Shown: positions 35,894 to 45,152 of the stretch, one piece after another | How the letters are laid out: the number at the start of each line of letters is the position of its first letter | Position numbering within the stretch: position 1 is the first letter of the stretch | From: Planctomycetaceae bacterium | Lineage (GTDB): Bacteria; Planctomycetota; Planctomycetia; Pirellulales; Pirellulaceae | Direction: 5' to 3' | NCBI GenBank assembly: GCA_018660825.1 | Contig: JABJJO010000045.1 | Span: 1 to 64,000, forward strand | DNA length: 64,000 bases | Notes under the pieces: generated by a model | The model's input: only the letters and a program-made list of their open reading frames with translations | Told to the model about the DNA's origin: nothing | Database searches by the model: none | Made by a program: the position numbers and the translations under genes

Positions 35894-37207
35894 ATGACGT
35901 CTGTTGAACAAAACAACCTCGATCGAATTGTCTACCTTACAAGTGGCGCTGCCAACATGTATTGCGGCAGCTGCTTGCACGACAACACTTTAGCGCGTGC
36001 GTTGAATGCCGCTGGAGTGGAGACACTCTTGGTGCCAACGTATACGCCAATCCGAACTGATGAGGAAGATGTCAGCATCGACCAGGTATTTTTTGGTGGC
36101 ATAAACGTGTTTCTGCAACAAAAAATACCCCTGTTTCGACACATTCCCAAATTCATAGATCGCATGCTCGATGCCCCCTGGTTGATACGACGAGCCACTG
36201 CTCGTGGGATTGAGATTAGCCCTCAAGCACTTGGGGCTCTAGCAGTTTCCATGTTGAAAGGAACAGCTGGAAACCAGCGTAAAGAAGTCCGGCGGCTAAC
36301 AAAATGGTTAGTCAATGATATCAAACCGAGTGTTGTCATCCTGAGCAACCTTTTAATCGGCGGGTGCATCAGATCGATCCGGCAACACGACATACCCGTG
36401 ATTGTCACACTGCAAGGCGACGACATCTTCTTGCAAGATTTGAGGGAACCCTATAAGAGCCAAACGCTGAGACTCATGCGCAACTTGGCCAAGGAAGTCG
36501 ATGGGTTCATTGTACAAAGCAAGTTCTACCAAGAAGCAATGAGTGACTTATTTGGAATACCCAAATCCAAAATACAAGTCGTGCCGCTCGGCCTAAACCT
36601 CGAAGGATTACTTGAGCCTCAACCACGCAGCACAACTAGTCCCCGCACCATCGGTTATTTGGCGCGGATGTCAAAGGAAAAAGGCTTGCATATTCTTGTC
36701 GATGCATTCATTCAGTTAAAGCAACTTCCAGACACCGAGGATATTCAGTTGCTGTTAGCCGGTTGGCGAGGAACAACAAATCAAGAATATGCTGCTGCCG
36801 AACTCGGCAAATTAGATGCCGCTGGATTAGGAAACGACTACAACGATTTGGGTACGGTGGATCACACTCAGAAACAACAATTGCTTAACAACATCGATCT
36901 ACTTTGTGTACCAACGGTTTATCAAGAACCCAAAGGTTTGTTTGCACTCGAAGCGATGGCCGCGGGTGTACCCGTTGTTGTGCCGGAACATGGTGCATTC
37001 CCCGAAATGTTGGCCGACCTTGAAGGTGGCATCTTGTTTGAGCCTGGTAATATCACCGCGTTAGCACAATTGTTGCATGGGCTACTTGAAAACCAAATAA
37101 GTTTGGCTGAGTATGGCAATCTGGGACGCAGAAACGTTTCCGCCCGCCGTGATGCAAACACCATGGCTAGCAATACAATCGCTGCTATTTACAAACTGCT
37201 ACATTAA
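35894..37207 (+). CDS. Glycosyltransferase family 4
   Basis: A 437-residue GT-B enzyme. The N-terminal domain opens with IVYLTSGAANMYCGSCLHDNTLARAL, which is characteristic of a planctomycete/cyanobacterial GT4 branch with cysteines near the acceptor loop. The second domain starts at TIGYLARMSKEKGLHILVDAF, and the E-x7-E motif is EPKGLFALEAMAAGVPVV. It would extend a glycan from a nucleotide-sugar donor. No other glycan gene adjoins it; it follows the symporter by 24 bp, which may be incidental. It converges with infC. Confidence 0.88.
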   Translation: MTSVEQNNLDRIVYLTSGAANMYCGSCLHDNTLARALNAAGVETLLVPTYTPIRTDEEDVSIDQVFFGGINVFLQQKIPLFRHIPKFIDRMLDAPWLIRRATARGIEISPQALGALAVSMLKGTAGNQRKEVRRLTKWLVNDIKPSVVILSNLLIGGCIRSIRQHDIPVIVTLQGDDIFLQDLREPYKSQTLRLMRNLAKEVDGFIVQSKFYQEAMSDLFGIPKSKIQVVPLGLNLEGLLEPQPRSTTSPRTIGYLARMSKEKGLHILVDAFIQLKQLPDTEDIQLLLAGWRGTTNQEYAAAELGKLDAAGLGNDYNDLGTVDHTQKQQLLNNIDLLCVPTVYQEPKGLFALEAMAAGVPVVVPEHGAFPEMLADLEGGILFEPGNITALAQLLHGLLENQISLAEYGNLGRRNVSARRDANTMASNTIAAIYKLLH

Positions 37208-37233
37208 TCCGCATGTCGCTGAGGCTGTGCAAA

Positions 37234-37740
37234 CTATCTGTGGGGCACAATCATGCAAGTCATGCGACGCCCATGTTGTACCGGCGTCTGTTCGATCTTG
37301 CCGTGTTCAGACAAGTCCTTGACAACGTCGTCCATCACTTTACGACCTTCGTCAATGTGAGCCATCTCGCGGCCGCGAAACTGCACGGTGATCTGGACTT
37401 TGTCTTTGTTATCAAGAAACTTCTTAGCTTGATTTACTTTGAAATCAATATCATGTTTTCCCGTCTTTGGCCGCAGGCGTACTTCTTTTGTTTTCGAGCT
37501 ATGTGCGGTATTCTTATTCGCTTTTTTCTTTTTCTCGTATTTGTATTTACCGTAGTCCATAATCCGACAAACCGGTGGATTTTCATTCGGAGCGACTTCG
37601 ACTAAATCTAGGCCAGCTTCAATGGCAATTTCTTTAGCTCGGTCAGTCTCAATAACTCCTAGTTGCTCCCCATCATGGTCGATGACGCGGATGGGTGAAA
37701 TTCGAATATAGTCATTAACACGAGGTGCGTTGCGATCGAT
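37234..37740 (-). CDS. infC: Translation initiation factor IF-3, probable ATC start
   Basis: IF3 blocks premature 50S joining and checks the start codon and initiator tRNA on the 30S subunit. The sequence shows the N-domain ([20 protein letters not shown], then [20 protein letters not shown]), a lysine-rich linker, and the C-domain ending in [12 protein letters not shown]. No ATG fits the N terminus. The first residue of the family maps to ATC at 37738-37740, with an AAAAGGA ribosome site 8 bp upstream, giving 168 residues. A rare AUU/AUC start for infC is established in other bacteria, where IF3 represses its own mRNA by rejecting that codon. A further open frame to TTG 37785 has no ribosome site. 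It lies 163 bp after thrS. Confidence 0.93.
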   Translation of the reverse strand: MDRNAPRVNDYIRISPIRVIDHDGEQLGVIETDRAKEIAIEAGLDLVEVAPNENPPVCRIMDYGKYKYEKKKKANKNTAHSSKTKEVRLRPKTGKHDIDFKVNQAKKFLDNKDKVQITVQFRGREMAHIDEGRKVMDDVVKDLSEHGKIEQTPVQHGRRMTCMIVPHR

Positions 37741-37776
37741 GACGGGTGTCCTTTTTATAAAACATGGAATAGCTTC

Positions 37777-37795
37777 GTGGAACAAACGATTCCAC
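37777..37795 (-). promoter_or_regulatory. Hairpin in the infC leader, 6-bp stem and 7-nt loop
   Basis: On the minus strand GTGGAA and TTCCAC form a perfect 6-bp stem closing a 7-base loop, TCGTTTG, about 37 nt before the infC ATC start. The shape is similar to an anticodon arm. The nine bases CGTTTGTTC recur in the thrS leader at 39935-39943, also at the edge of a small inverted repeat. A role in thrS/infC control is speculative. Confidence 0.4.
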
Positions 37796-37903
37796 CTATT
37801 ACTTTATTCTATCGATAATTTGTTTAAATGGGGAAGCGGCAAAACAAAAAACATCCATTCTCACTAACGTTTTTTGGAGCCTTTTTACGCCATTGGTACT
37901 AAT

Positions 37904-39904
37904 TTAGTACTCGTTTTGCGAACCTTTGGCCACGAAACCTGCACTGCCACTAAACGACTGGCGAACAACCCGATCCTTTATCTCGGTCTGCAGTTTGGCA
38001 ATCGCCTCGACAATTGGCACCGCTCCCAAATCGCCTTCAATACGATCACGAATAGCCACTTGCCCCGATTCCATTTCTCGTCCACCAAGAATGAGCATGT
38101 AGGGTATTAATTCAAGCTGCGCATCTCGAATTTTCGCGCCAATCTTCTCTGCTCGATAATCCGTGCCCACACGTAACCCAACCGCTTTCAATTGTTGCTC
38201 GACCTGTCGCCCGTACTCTTCAAATTTTTCACTAACTATCAAAACTCGCACTTGTTCTGGTGCTAACCATAACGGGAAGGCGCCAGCAAAATGCTCAATC
38301 AACATTCCAATGAACCGTTCCATCGACCCCAACGGTGCGCGATGAATCATCACTGGAATATGGGACATGTTATCTGTGCCAACATACTCCAAAGCGAAGC
38401 GTTCATCACTTGGTAAATTGTAGTCCAGTTGAACCGTACCAAGTTGCCATTCCCGTCCTAAGCAATCCGTCAGTACAAAATCTGCTTTCGGGCCATAGAA
38501 AGCTGCTTCGCCTTCTTCACACTCAGCTTCAATTCCTAATGTTTGACAAACTTCAATCAGTGATTTTTCAGCATGGTCCCACAACTTAGGTGAACCAACA
38601 TATTTGTCACTTTGTGGATCACGAAATCCTAAACGCACACGGTAGTTATCCAGCCCTAGGCTCTTAAGTACAAACTGCGTCATCTCGATGCAGCCCATAA
38701 ACTCCGCAGGAACTTGATCGGCTGTACAAAAAATATGCGCGTCGTCCTGCGTGAAGCCACGAACTCGCGTCATCCCGTTTAATTCACCTGATTGTTCATT
38801 TCTGTAAACCGTTCCGAATTCCGCCAACCGTAAAGGTAACTCACGATAACTACGCGGGTTAGCTTTATAAATCATAATGTGATGCGGGCAATTCATTGGC
38901 TTAAGTAAGTACTCGTTGCCATCTTCCATTTTTATTGGCGCGAACATGCTGTCTTTGTAGTACGGATAATGTCCCGACTTTTCATACAAATCTATTTTGC
39001 CAATGTTCGGTGTATAAACTGGTTGGTAACCCCGGTTCTGCAGTTCATCGCGAATGAAGTTTTCCAGAGTGCTGCGAATAATCGCTCCTTTGGGTTGCCA
39101 CAAAATCAAGCCGGCACCAACGAGGGGGCTGATCGTAAACAGATTGAGTTGTTTACCCAATGTGCGGTGGTCACGGCGTTTGGCCTCTTCGATAAGAACC
39201 AAATGTTCTGCTAGATCTTCCTTGTTGAAAAATGCCGTCGCATATACCCGTTGCAGCTGTTTGTTACTTGAGTCGCCTTTCCAGTAGGCGCCGGCAACGC
39301 TTAACAATTTGTAGGCACCCACAGCGCCTGCGGAGGGGATGTGAGGGCCGCGACAAAGGTCAATAAATTCACCTTGCCGATAAAACGACAATTGATCGTG
39401 GTCCGCTAGGCCCTCACTGATATGCTCGACTTTATATTCTTGAGCAAGATCTTCCACGATATCAATCGCTTCTGTGCGTGTCGTCTCAATCCGTTCAAAA
39501 ACCTCATTCGCTTTAATAATCGTTTTCATCTCAGCTTCGATCGCTGCGAAATCTTCTTCGCTTAATGCATGCTCAAGATCAAAATCGTAGTAAAAACCAT
39601 TTTCGATCGTCGGACCAAACGCAAGTTGCACACCTGGAAATAACTTCATAATGGCTCGAGCCATTATATGTGCAGCCGAATGGCGCATCACACCCAATGC
39701 TTCTGGGTCTTTTTTTGTCAGAATTCGTAGTGCGACACTTTGACCATCGTCGATAACGAAGTCTAAGCCAACAATCGTATCGTCGACTGCAGCTGCCAAG
39801 GCTGCTTTTGCTAGGCCAGGACCAATTTCTGCGGCTATTTGGCCAGGGGTAATTGATTCAGAATATTCTCGAGTGGAACCGTCAGGTAAGGATACCGTAA
39901 GCAT
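37904..39904 (-). CDS. thrS: Threonyl-tRNA synthetase
   Basis: A full-length 666-residue ThrRS that charges tRNA-Thr. In order: TGS domain (1-62, [20 protein letters not shown]), editing/SAD domain with [17 protein letters not shown] (HxxxH) and [10 protein letters not shown], and the class II catalytic core with the zinc cysteine in [10 protein letters not shown], motif 2 around [20 protein letters not shown], and motif 3 near [18 protein letters not shown]. The anticodon-binding domain is C-terminal. The tail ([19 protein letters not shown]) is slightly longer than usual. It runs with infC on the minus strand; rpmI, rplT, pheS and pheT, common partners elsewhere, run in the opposite direction. 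Confidence 0.98.
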   Translation of the reverse strand: MLTVSLPDGSTREYSESITPGQIAAEIGPGLAKAALAAAVDDTIVGLDFVIDDGQSVALRILTKKDPEALGVMRHSAAHIMARAIMKLFPGVQLAFGPTIENGFYYDFDLEHALSEEDFAAIEAEMKTIIKANEVFERIETTRTEAIDIVEDLAQEYKVEHISEGLADHDQLSFYRQGEFIDLCRGPHIPSAGAVGAYKLLSVAGAYWKGDSSNKQLQRVYATAFFNKEDLAEHLVLIEEAKRRDHRTLGKQLNLFTISPLVGAGLILWQPKGAIIRSTLENFIRDELQNRGYQPVYTPNIGKIDLYEKSGHYPYYKDSMFAPIKMEDGNEYLLKPMNCPHHIMIYKANPRSYRELPLRLAEFGTVYRNEQSGELNGMTRVRGFTQDDAHIFCTADQVPAEFMGCIEMTQFVLKSLGLDNYRVRLGFRDPQSDKYVGSPKLWDHAEKSLIEVCQTLGIEAECEEGEAAFYGPKADFVLTDCLGREWQLGTVQLDYNLPSDERFALEYVGTDNMSHIPVMIHRAPLGSMERFIGMLIEHFAGAFPLWLAPEQVRVLIVSEKFEEYGRQVEQQLKAVGLRVGTDYRAEKIGAKIRDAQLELIPYMLILGGREMESGQVAIRDRIEGDLGAVPIVEAIAKLQTEIKDRVVRQSFSGSAGFVAKGSQNEY

Positions 39905-39925
39905 GGCGCAAGCCTTCTTTTAAAT

Positions 39926-39947
39926 GTTTGTTGAACAAACGCGTTCA
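39926..39947 (-). promoter_or_regulatory. Palindromic element in the thrS leader
   Basis: Two overlapping inverted repeats: GTTTGTT-G-AACAAAC (39926-39940) and TGAAC-AAACGC-GTTCA (39932-39947). They end about 22 nt before the thrS ATG and are mutually exclusive as RNA hairpins. They could be an operator or an RNA switch. The minus-strand string CGTTTGTTC is shared with the infC leader hairpin. Confidence 0.4.
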
Positions 39948-40127
39948 TCGCTACAAAAAATGAACTTACCGTTTAAGCGTTGTTGCTCAGCGTTACTGGT
40001 GGAGTATAGTATTAGGTAGTAATTTGGGTAAGGTCGCTTTGCTCTTTACCACAGAAAACTACTGTATGAACGTCTTGAACATCAAAAACATCGTCCATGT
40101 TTCTCAATACATTTGAAGGTATTTACA

Positions 40128-40367
40128 ATGAAACCATTTATAAACAAGCTTATTGCAATCGCAACGCTAACTACCATCGTCTCCATCACTGGATGTAACA
40201 ACCAAGCGGTGGAAACAAACGTCCCAACGGAAACTAAACCTGCTGCGTCAGTAGACCCAGCGGCATCGATCAAGAACATCAAATCGAACGTGCAAGGCAC
40301 ACTCGACCAAATCAAATCACGTGATCAGGGGCTACAAGACCTTGCTAATGGCGTGGATGAGAAATAG
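40128..40367 (+). CDS. Small lipoprotein, 79 residues
   Basis: Start at ATG 40128 with GAAGG about 9 bp upstream. The signal peptide (KLIAIATLTTIVSITGC) ends in the lipobox ITGC, with Cys23 as the predicted lipidated residue. The mature part is short, Thr/Pro/Ala-rich (NVPTETKPAASVDPA), and then a helix with IKNIKSNVQGTLDQIKSRDQ that could form a coiled coil. No family was recognised. It sits between the divergent thrS and rpmI genes, splitting a gene order that is normally contiguous. It is probably an envelope protein unrelated to translation. Confidence 0.75.
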   Translation: MKPFINKLIAIATLTTIVSITGCNNQAVETNVPTETKPAASVDPAASIKNIKSNVQGTLDQIKSRDQGLQDLANGVDEK

Positions 40368-40517
40368 AGCAGTGTAATAGATGTCCTATACACAATTTCG
40401 ATGTTTTCATCACTATTCTGAGTTGTTTTACCCCTTTTCGAATTTTTAGCACGCGTCTACAATAGTAAGCTTCCCCCTTGGATTATTTTAAGTAAACCGT
40501 AACTAGATAGAAAAACA

Positions 40518-40721
40518 ATGCCTAAACAAAAGACCCATAAGGGAACCAAAAAGCGTTTTCGACTATCTGCTAAAGGCAAAGCGAAGCACCGTAGTGCTGG
40601 TACAAGCCATTTAGCTGGAGCCGTTTCCAAAAAACGTAGACGTAATCTGCGTGGAACGACGGTTCAAGCCGAAGTTGACGAAAAGAAGATCGCTCGAGCC
40701 CTCAACGGCTACAGTAACTGA
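40518..40721 (+). CDS. rpmI: 50S ribosomal protein L35
   Basis: A 67-residue basic protein beginning MPKQKTHKGTKKRFRLSAKG, which is the L35 signature, with KAKHRSAGTSHLAGAVSKKRRR in the middle. It binds 23S rRNA in the large subunit. The length fits the family (about 65). It is first in a rightward set rpmI-rplT-pheS-pheT. The gap to rplT is 211 bp, longer than usual, and contains a strong potential RNA structure. Confidence 0.97.
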   Translation: MPKQKTHKGTKKRFRLSAKGKAKHRSAGTSHLAGAVSKKRRRNLRGTTVQAEVDEKKIARALNGYSN

Positions 40722-40839
40722 TTTTCGCAACTCCTGCAGCTTCAGCGCAGCGGGACAATAACTCGCTTGTGTTTCCCGAATATCTCAATCGATATTCAAA
40801 CAAGACAATTTGACAACTAAAAGTAACATACTCCGTTGC

Positions 40840-40910
40840 GTGGGCAGTAGAACGTTTTCCTAAAGTGCATAAAAACACTTTATATATGGAAAAGGCCTGA
40901 CGTAACCCAC
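40840..40910 (+). promoter_or_regulatory. Long irregular hairpin between rpmI and rplT, candidate L20 control site
   Basis: Nested inverted repeats pair GTGGG (40840-40844) with CCCAC (40906-40910), CAG (40845-40847) with CTG (40897-40899), TTTTCC (40855-40860) with GGAAAA (40888-40893), and TAAAGTG (40861-40867) with CACTTTA (40876-40882), leaving a loop CATAAAAA and a 5-nt bulge TATAT. It ends 22 nt before the rplT ATG. Ribosomal protein L20 is known to repress its own operon through structured leaders in other bacteria; a similar role here is inferred from position only. Confidence 0.5.
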
Positions 40911-40932
40911 TGCGAAAGCAAGGAATTAGAAA

Positions 40933-41289
40933 ATGAGAACTCGTAAAGGTGCCGCGCGTACCAAAGCTAAAAGACGTCTATTTAAACGTGCCAAAGGGAA
41001 TGCTGGGGGTCGTAGCCACCTAATTCGGACCGTAAAAGAAACACTCATCCGCTCCGGTGCGTACTCCTTTCGTGACCGTAAAGTCCGAGCCCGAGATTTC
41101 CGCCGCTTATGGATCACTCGTATCAATGCCGCTTGTCGCGCTCATGACCTACGTTACAGTCAATTCATTAACGGCTTGAATAAAGCTGACATTGAATTGG
41201 ATCGTAAATCACTTAGCGAAATGGCAATTCATGACCCAGCAGCATTTGAAGCCGTTGTCGAACTTGCCAAAGCTGCTCTTGCCGCATAA
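40933..41289 (+). CDS. rplT: 50S ribosomal protein L20
   Basis: A 118-residue basic protein of standard length. The N-terminal tail [20 protein letters not shown] and [21 protein letters not shown] are followed by the globular part with [20 protein letters not shown] and [21 protein letters not shown]20 is needed early in large-subunit assembly and represses its own operon in several bacteria. AAGGA lies about 10 bp before the ATG. Upstream is a 71-nt structured element, downstream an 11-bp-stem hairpin before pheS. Confidence 0.98.
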   Translation: MRTRKGAARTKAKRRLFKRAKGNAGGRSHLIRTVKETLIRSGAYSFRDRKVRARDFRRLWITRINAACRAHDLRYSQFINGLNKADIELDRKSLSEMAIHDPAAFEAVVELAKAALAA

Positions 41290-41321
41290 CACTTAGATTT
41301 CGCACAATAAGTACCGCACTC

Positions 41322-41361
41322 GAACAGGAGAGGCAAGTCGCAAGACTTTTCTCTCCTGTTC
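41322..41361 (+). terminator. Strong two-tier hairpin between rplT and pheS
   Basis: GAACAGGAGAG (41322-41332) pairs perfectly over 11 bp with CTCTCCTGTTC (41351-41361). Inside, AAGTC (41335-41339) pairs with GACTT (41344-41348) around a GCAA tetraloop. The sequence after it is TTATATCATTTA, not a clean U run, so it may be a partial terminator or attenuator lowering pheST expression relative to L20, or an RNA-processing stop. It lies 33 nt after the rplT stop and 48 nt before pheS. Confidence 0.65.
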
Positions 41362-41409
41362 TTATATCATTTATCTATATAAATACGTTTCCTTTCAACA
41401 ACCACCATT

Positions 41410-42441
41410 ATGGCACTGCAAGATTTCCTTGATCAGCTCGACGAACTGGGCACCGCAGCGGAAACCGCTTTTGGCGACGCTGCCGACACTGTAGCATTAG
41501 AAGCGGCTCGCGTTACCTTTTTAGGTGCGAAAAAAGGCCAACTCAAATCCATTCAACAACAAATGGGCTCCATTGAGCGTGCAGATAAACCTACGGCGGG
41601 CAAGGCATTTAACGCGACCAAGGGTCGTATCGAAACTGCCTTTGAAGCCGCTCAACAGCGCAGCAACAACACAGACAGCGACAGTACCGCGAGCATCCAA
41701 TTTGATGCATCGTTGCCCGGCACCACATTTCGCTGTGGCAATGTCCATCCAATTACACAAACCATCGAAGAATTAAAAGACATCATGGGTCGACTTGGGT
41801 TCTCCATTGTCGATGGCCCCGAAATTGAAGATGACTGGCACAATTTTGTTGCGCTAAATATCCCCGACGACCATCCCGCTCGAGATCCGTTGGAAAACTT
41901 CTATCTAGCAACGGCGGATGCCATCAGTGGCGATAAAAACCCTGTCGGATTGTTGCTGCGTAGTCAGACGAGCACCGTTCAAATTCGCGTCATGGAAAAA
42001 ACGGCGCCGCCAATACGTATTATTTCGCTCGGCCGAGTCTATCGCCCAGATACCGCTGATGCAACACATTATCCAATGTTCCATCAAATCGAAGGTTTGA
42101 TGATTGACACCGACGTTTCGATGGCAGACTTAAAAAGCGTTCTGCGATTGTTTGCAACAAGCTACCTCGGCGATGATGTTACTATTCGCTTTAGACCTTC
42201 CTTTTTTCCTTTCACTGAACCTAGTGTGGAAGCTGATTATTACTGGAATGGTCAGTGGGTTGAGTTTGGCGGAGCAGGGATGGTAGACCCCAATGTACTC
42301 AAAGCCGTGGGCTATGACCCCGAAGAAGTTACTGGGTTTGCCTTTGGGCTAGGAGTCGAACGCCTCTGTATGCGGCGGCATGGTGTTACCGACATTCGCG
42401 AATTTTACAAAAATGATGTACGCTTCCTCGCACAATTCTAA
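41410..42441 (+). CDS. pheS: Phenylalanyl-tRNA synthetase alpha subunit
   Basis: A 343-residue catalytic subunit of the alpha2-beta2 PheRS, which charges tRNA-Phe. A helical N-terminal tRNA-binding arm (about 1-90) leads to the class II core: [72 protein letters not shown] and [18 protein letters not shown] (motif 3). The GVERLCM segment supplies the ATP-binding arginine. It is followed 52 bp later by pheT. Confidence 0.97.
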   Translation: MALQDFLDQLDELGTAAETAFGDAADTVALEAARVTFLGAKKGQLKSIQQQMGSIERADKPTAGKAFNATKGRIETAFEAAQQRSNNTDSDSTASIQFDASLPGTTFRCGNVHPITQTIEELKDIMGRLGFSIVDGPEIEDDWHNFVALNIPDDHPARDPLENFYLATADAISGDKNPVGLLLRSQTSTVQIRVMEKTAPPIRIISLGRVYRPDTADATHYPMFHQIEGLMIDTDVSMADLKSVLRLFATSYLGDDVTIRFRPSFFPFTEPSVEADYYWNGQWVEFGGAGMVDPNVLKAVGYDPEEVTGFAFGLGVERLCMRRHGVTDIREFYKNDVRFLAQF

Positions 42442-42493
42442 TTTCATTTTCAATACACTTTTATTGCCTTTTATTACAAAGTGATCCTGAATC

Positions 42494-44539
42494 ATGCTCG
42501 TTTCCTGGGACTGGCTTAAACAATATGTTGCTCTCGATATGGATCGGGAAGAGTTGGAAAACCGACTCGCTATGTCCGGCCTTAACCACGAAGGTTCGGA
42601 ACCCGTAGGCAGTGACATTGCCATTGATCTAGAAGTAACAAGCAATCGACCCGACTGTTTGGGACACATCGGCGTAGCTCGTGAAATCGCCGTCCTTTAC
42701 AACCAAACGCTGAAACTGCCAAACCCGCAGCCGGCTGCCAGCGGCCCTGATGTAAATACCGATTTTAGTGTTTCCATTACAGCCCCCGAGTTGTGTCCTC
42801 GTTACACTGCAAGAATCATCCGCGGCGTCACCATTAAAGACAGTCCAACGTGGATACAGGATCAGTTGCGAACCGTTTTCTTGCCAAGCAATCGAGATTG
42901 GAAACCAATCAACAACGTCGCTGACATTACCAACTATGTTTTAATGGAAGCCGGTCAACCACTACATGCCTTTGATCTGGGCAAACTCGCCGGCGCACAA
43001 ATCATCGTACGAGCGGCAGAGCAGGGTGAAAAATTTACAGCGATCGATCATCGAGAATATGAATTACAGTCCGAGATGTGCGTTATCGCGGATGGGGACA
43101 AATCCCTCGCCATTGCCGGAGTGATGGGAGGGGCTGAAACCGAAGTCGGTGAACAAACTGTTGACGTACTTATCGAATCCGCTGATTTTACAGCGCTGTC
43201 AATTCGGGCGACATCACGCGCGTTAAATTTACATAGCCCGTCTTCGTATCGCTTTGAACGTGCCTTGGATCCTGCCGGAGTTGATTGGGCCAGCCAGCGC
43301 TGCTGCGAATTAATCCTCGAACACTGTGGTGGCACACTAGACGCTGGCGTGATTGAAGCGGGCAAATCAACCTGGCACACAGAACCCGTTGTATTGCGGT
43401 TATCTCAGATTGAGAGAATCCTCGGCATCAAAATTGACACTGCCGAAATTCGCGCTATCCTAATCGCACTGGGGAACTCCGAATCCGCTAGTACAGCGGA
43501 ATCCATCACCGTTATCCCACCAAGTTGGCGGCGGGACCTCACGCGTGAATGCGATCTGCTTGAGGAAATCGCCCGCATCCACGGCTACGAAAGAATACCC
43601 GAAGATGTGGGAGTGCCGATGGCCGCATCGTTTCGCAGCGATGAGGATCGAGTGGCTGAAGTTATTCGCACAACGCTAACAGCAACCGGCTTTGATGAGT
43701 CACTTACTGGGTCTGTTGTACCACTCGCTTGGACGAATCAATTCACCCCGTGGGCAACGACGACTCCACTACGTACCATTTCACCAATGCTACAAGGAGC
43801 GGATGCCTTACGTACAAGTTTGACGCCGAGCTTATTAGAAGTGCGACGAATCAATCAATCGTTGGCAAATCCAGCCATCGAGTTATTCGAAACTGCAAAA
43901 GTCTATCTACCTCAAGCTGAAGGTTTGCCCGAAGAACAGAAGACGGTCGGGCTTACCAGCAGTGGAGATTTTTATCATCTCAAAGGTGTCATTGAAGCCT
44001 TACTGGCTAAACTTAAAATCACCACGCCTTTATCCGTAGCAGATGCTGGAGAACAATTTGATGGGTTGCTGGACAACCAACAACGCTGCACTTTGTTACT
44101 CGGTGACAAACCCCTGGGATTCTTAGGCCAAATATCCAAACCGGGACTCAAAGCATTTTCACTGAAGACCGCTGCGATGGTCGCTGAATTAAAAATGGAT
44201 CTGTTGGTCGATTTAGCTGCTTTGATTCCGCAACATGAAGATCTTAGCGCGTTCCCTGCAATATCGCGGGACCTGAATGTTGTGCTACCAGAGTCTATCC
44301 GCTGGGACCAACTACAAGCGACTGTCAAACAAGCCGCTGGGGAAGCCTTGGAAGTCGTCGGCTATCAAGAAACATATCGCGCTCCTGACCAAGACGGAGC
44401 AAATACGAAGCGGGTTTTGTTCAACATAAAATTCCGCCGCGCGGACGCCACCATGACTGGGGAAGAAGCAGACGCTATACGCGACACAATTGTCCAAGCG
44501 ATCGCTGCCAACCACAACGGCAAACTACTAGGCGTGTAA
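42494..44539 (+). CDS. pheT: Phenylalanyl-tRNA synthetase beta subunit, short form
   Basis: A 681-residue PheRS beta chain. It starts MLVSWDWLKQYVALDMD and passes directly from the first B1 segment to IDLEVTSNRPDCLGHIGVARE, so the EMAPII-like tRNA-binding (B2) insertion of about 100 residues is absent compared with the ~795-residue type; this short form is known in other phyla. The B3/B4 editing domain (SYRFERALDPAGVDWA), B5 (RRDLTRECDLLEEIARIHGYE), catalytic-like core, and the C-terminal ferredoxin-fold anticodon domain (FPAISRDLNVVLPESI) are present. It ends convergent with the RidA gene. Confidence 0.97.
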   Translation: MLVSWDWLKQYVALDMDREELENRLAMSGLNHEGSEPVGSDIAIDLEVTSNRPDCLGHIGVAREIAVLYNQTLKLPNPQPAASGPDVNTDFSVSITAPELCPRYTARIIRGVTIKDSPTWIQDQLRTVFLPSNRDWKPINNVADITNYVLMEAGQPLHAFDLGKLAGAQIIVRAAEQGEKFTAIDHREYELQSEMCVIADGDKSLAIAGVMGGAETEVGEQTVDVLIESADFTALSIRATSRALNLHSPSSYRFERALDPAGVDWASQRCCELILEHCGGTLDAGVIEAGKSTWHTEPVVLRLSQIERILGIKIDTAEIRAILIALGNSESASTAESITVIPPSWRRDLTRECDLLEEIARIHGYERIPEDVGVPMAASFRSDEDRVAEVIRTTLTATGFDESLTGSVVPLAWTNQFTPWATTTPLRTISPMLQGADALRTSLTPSLLEVRRINQSLANPAIELFETAKVYLPQAEGLPEEQKTVGLTSSGDFYHLKGVIEALLAKLKITTPLSVADAGEQFDGLLDNQQRCTLLLGDKPLGFLGQISKPGLKAFSLKTAAMVAELKMDLLVDLAALIPQHEDLSAFPAISRDLNVVLPESIRWDQLQATVKQAAGEALEVVGYQETYRAPDQDGANTKRVLFNIKFRRADATMTGEEADAIRDTIVQAIAANHNGKLLGV

Positions 44540-44583
44540 TGCCCGCACGCAATGTTTGTGTGAATTCGAATAAATTTGTGGTC

Positions 44584-45054
44584 TTACTCGCGGGCATTCA
44601 ATTCAAAGATGACTTCCACTTCCGTGGTAATATTTCCAGGTAACGAGCCCATGCCGACGGCACTGCGCGCACCAACGCCGTTGTCGGGACCAAAAACCTC
44701 AGCCATTAAATCGCTGAACCCATTGATGACTTGGGGGTGTGTGGAAAAATCTGCCGTACAGTTCACCATGCCGAGAGTTTTAACGACACAACGCACTCGG
44801 TCGAGGCTACCAAGATTTGCTCGCAGCGTTGCTAAAATCGCAAGGCCAACTTGCCGAGCTGAATCATAGCCGTATTGTTCATCCACTTCAGAGCCAACTT
44901 TTCCTGTCATCATCGTGTCGTCCGCTTTAAGAGGACCGTGACCAGACACGTAGCACATATTGCCGGTGATTAAGACAGGTTTGTATACACCGCCAGGCTT
45001 TGGAGCGGTTGGTAATTCTAGGCCGAGTTCTTCTACACGGGCTTCTGCGCTCAT
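44584..45054 (-). CDS. RidA/YjgF/YER057c family protein (longer YjgH-like branch)
   Basis: A 156-residue RidA-superfamily protein. CYVSGHGPLKADD, GKVGSEVDEQYGYDSARQVGLAILATLRANLGSLDRV and VGARSAVGMGSLPGNITTEVEVIFEL match the RidA beta-alpha trimer fold, with GxxARSAVG near the C terminus in place of the deaminase RidA R-x-A-V pattern. Family members hydrolyse reactive enamine/imine intermediates from amino-acid enzymes or bind small ligands; this longer branch has not been assigned a substrate. It lies 98 bp downstream of hisI on the same strand. Confidence 0.88.
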   Translation of the reverse strand: MSAEARVEELGLELPTAPKPGGVYKPVLITGNMCYVSGHGPLKADDTMMTGKVGSEVDEQYGYDSARQVGLAILATLRANLGSLDRVRCVVKTLGMVNCTADFSTHPQVINGFSDLMAEVFGPDNGVGARSAVGMGSLPGNITTEVEVIFELNARE

Positions 45055-45152
45055 CTTCTGGTCTCTCTATATATTAGTTTGCTTTTGATTGTTGTAATAC
45101 TGGAACTCTATTATCGGTACTCCGGCGCACGATGAAAGACCGGGTGGCTGTT

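Noticed and set aside
39905..40127. T-box riboswitch before thrS
   Set aside because: No T-box consensus or terminator/antiterminator pair could be seen on the minus strand; only short palindromes are present.
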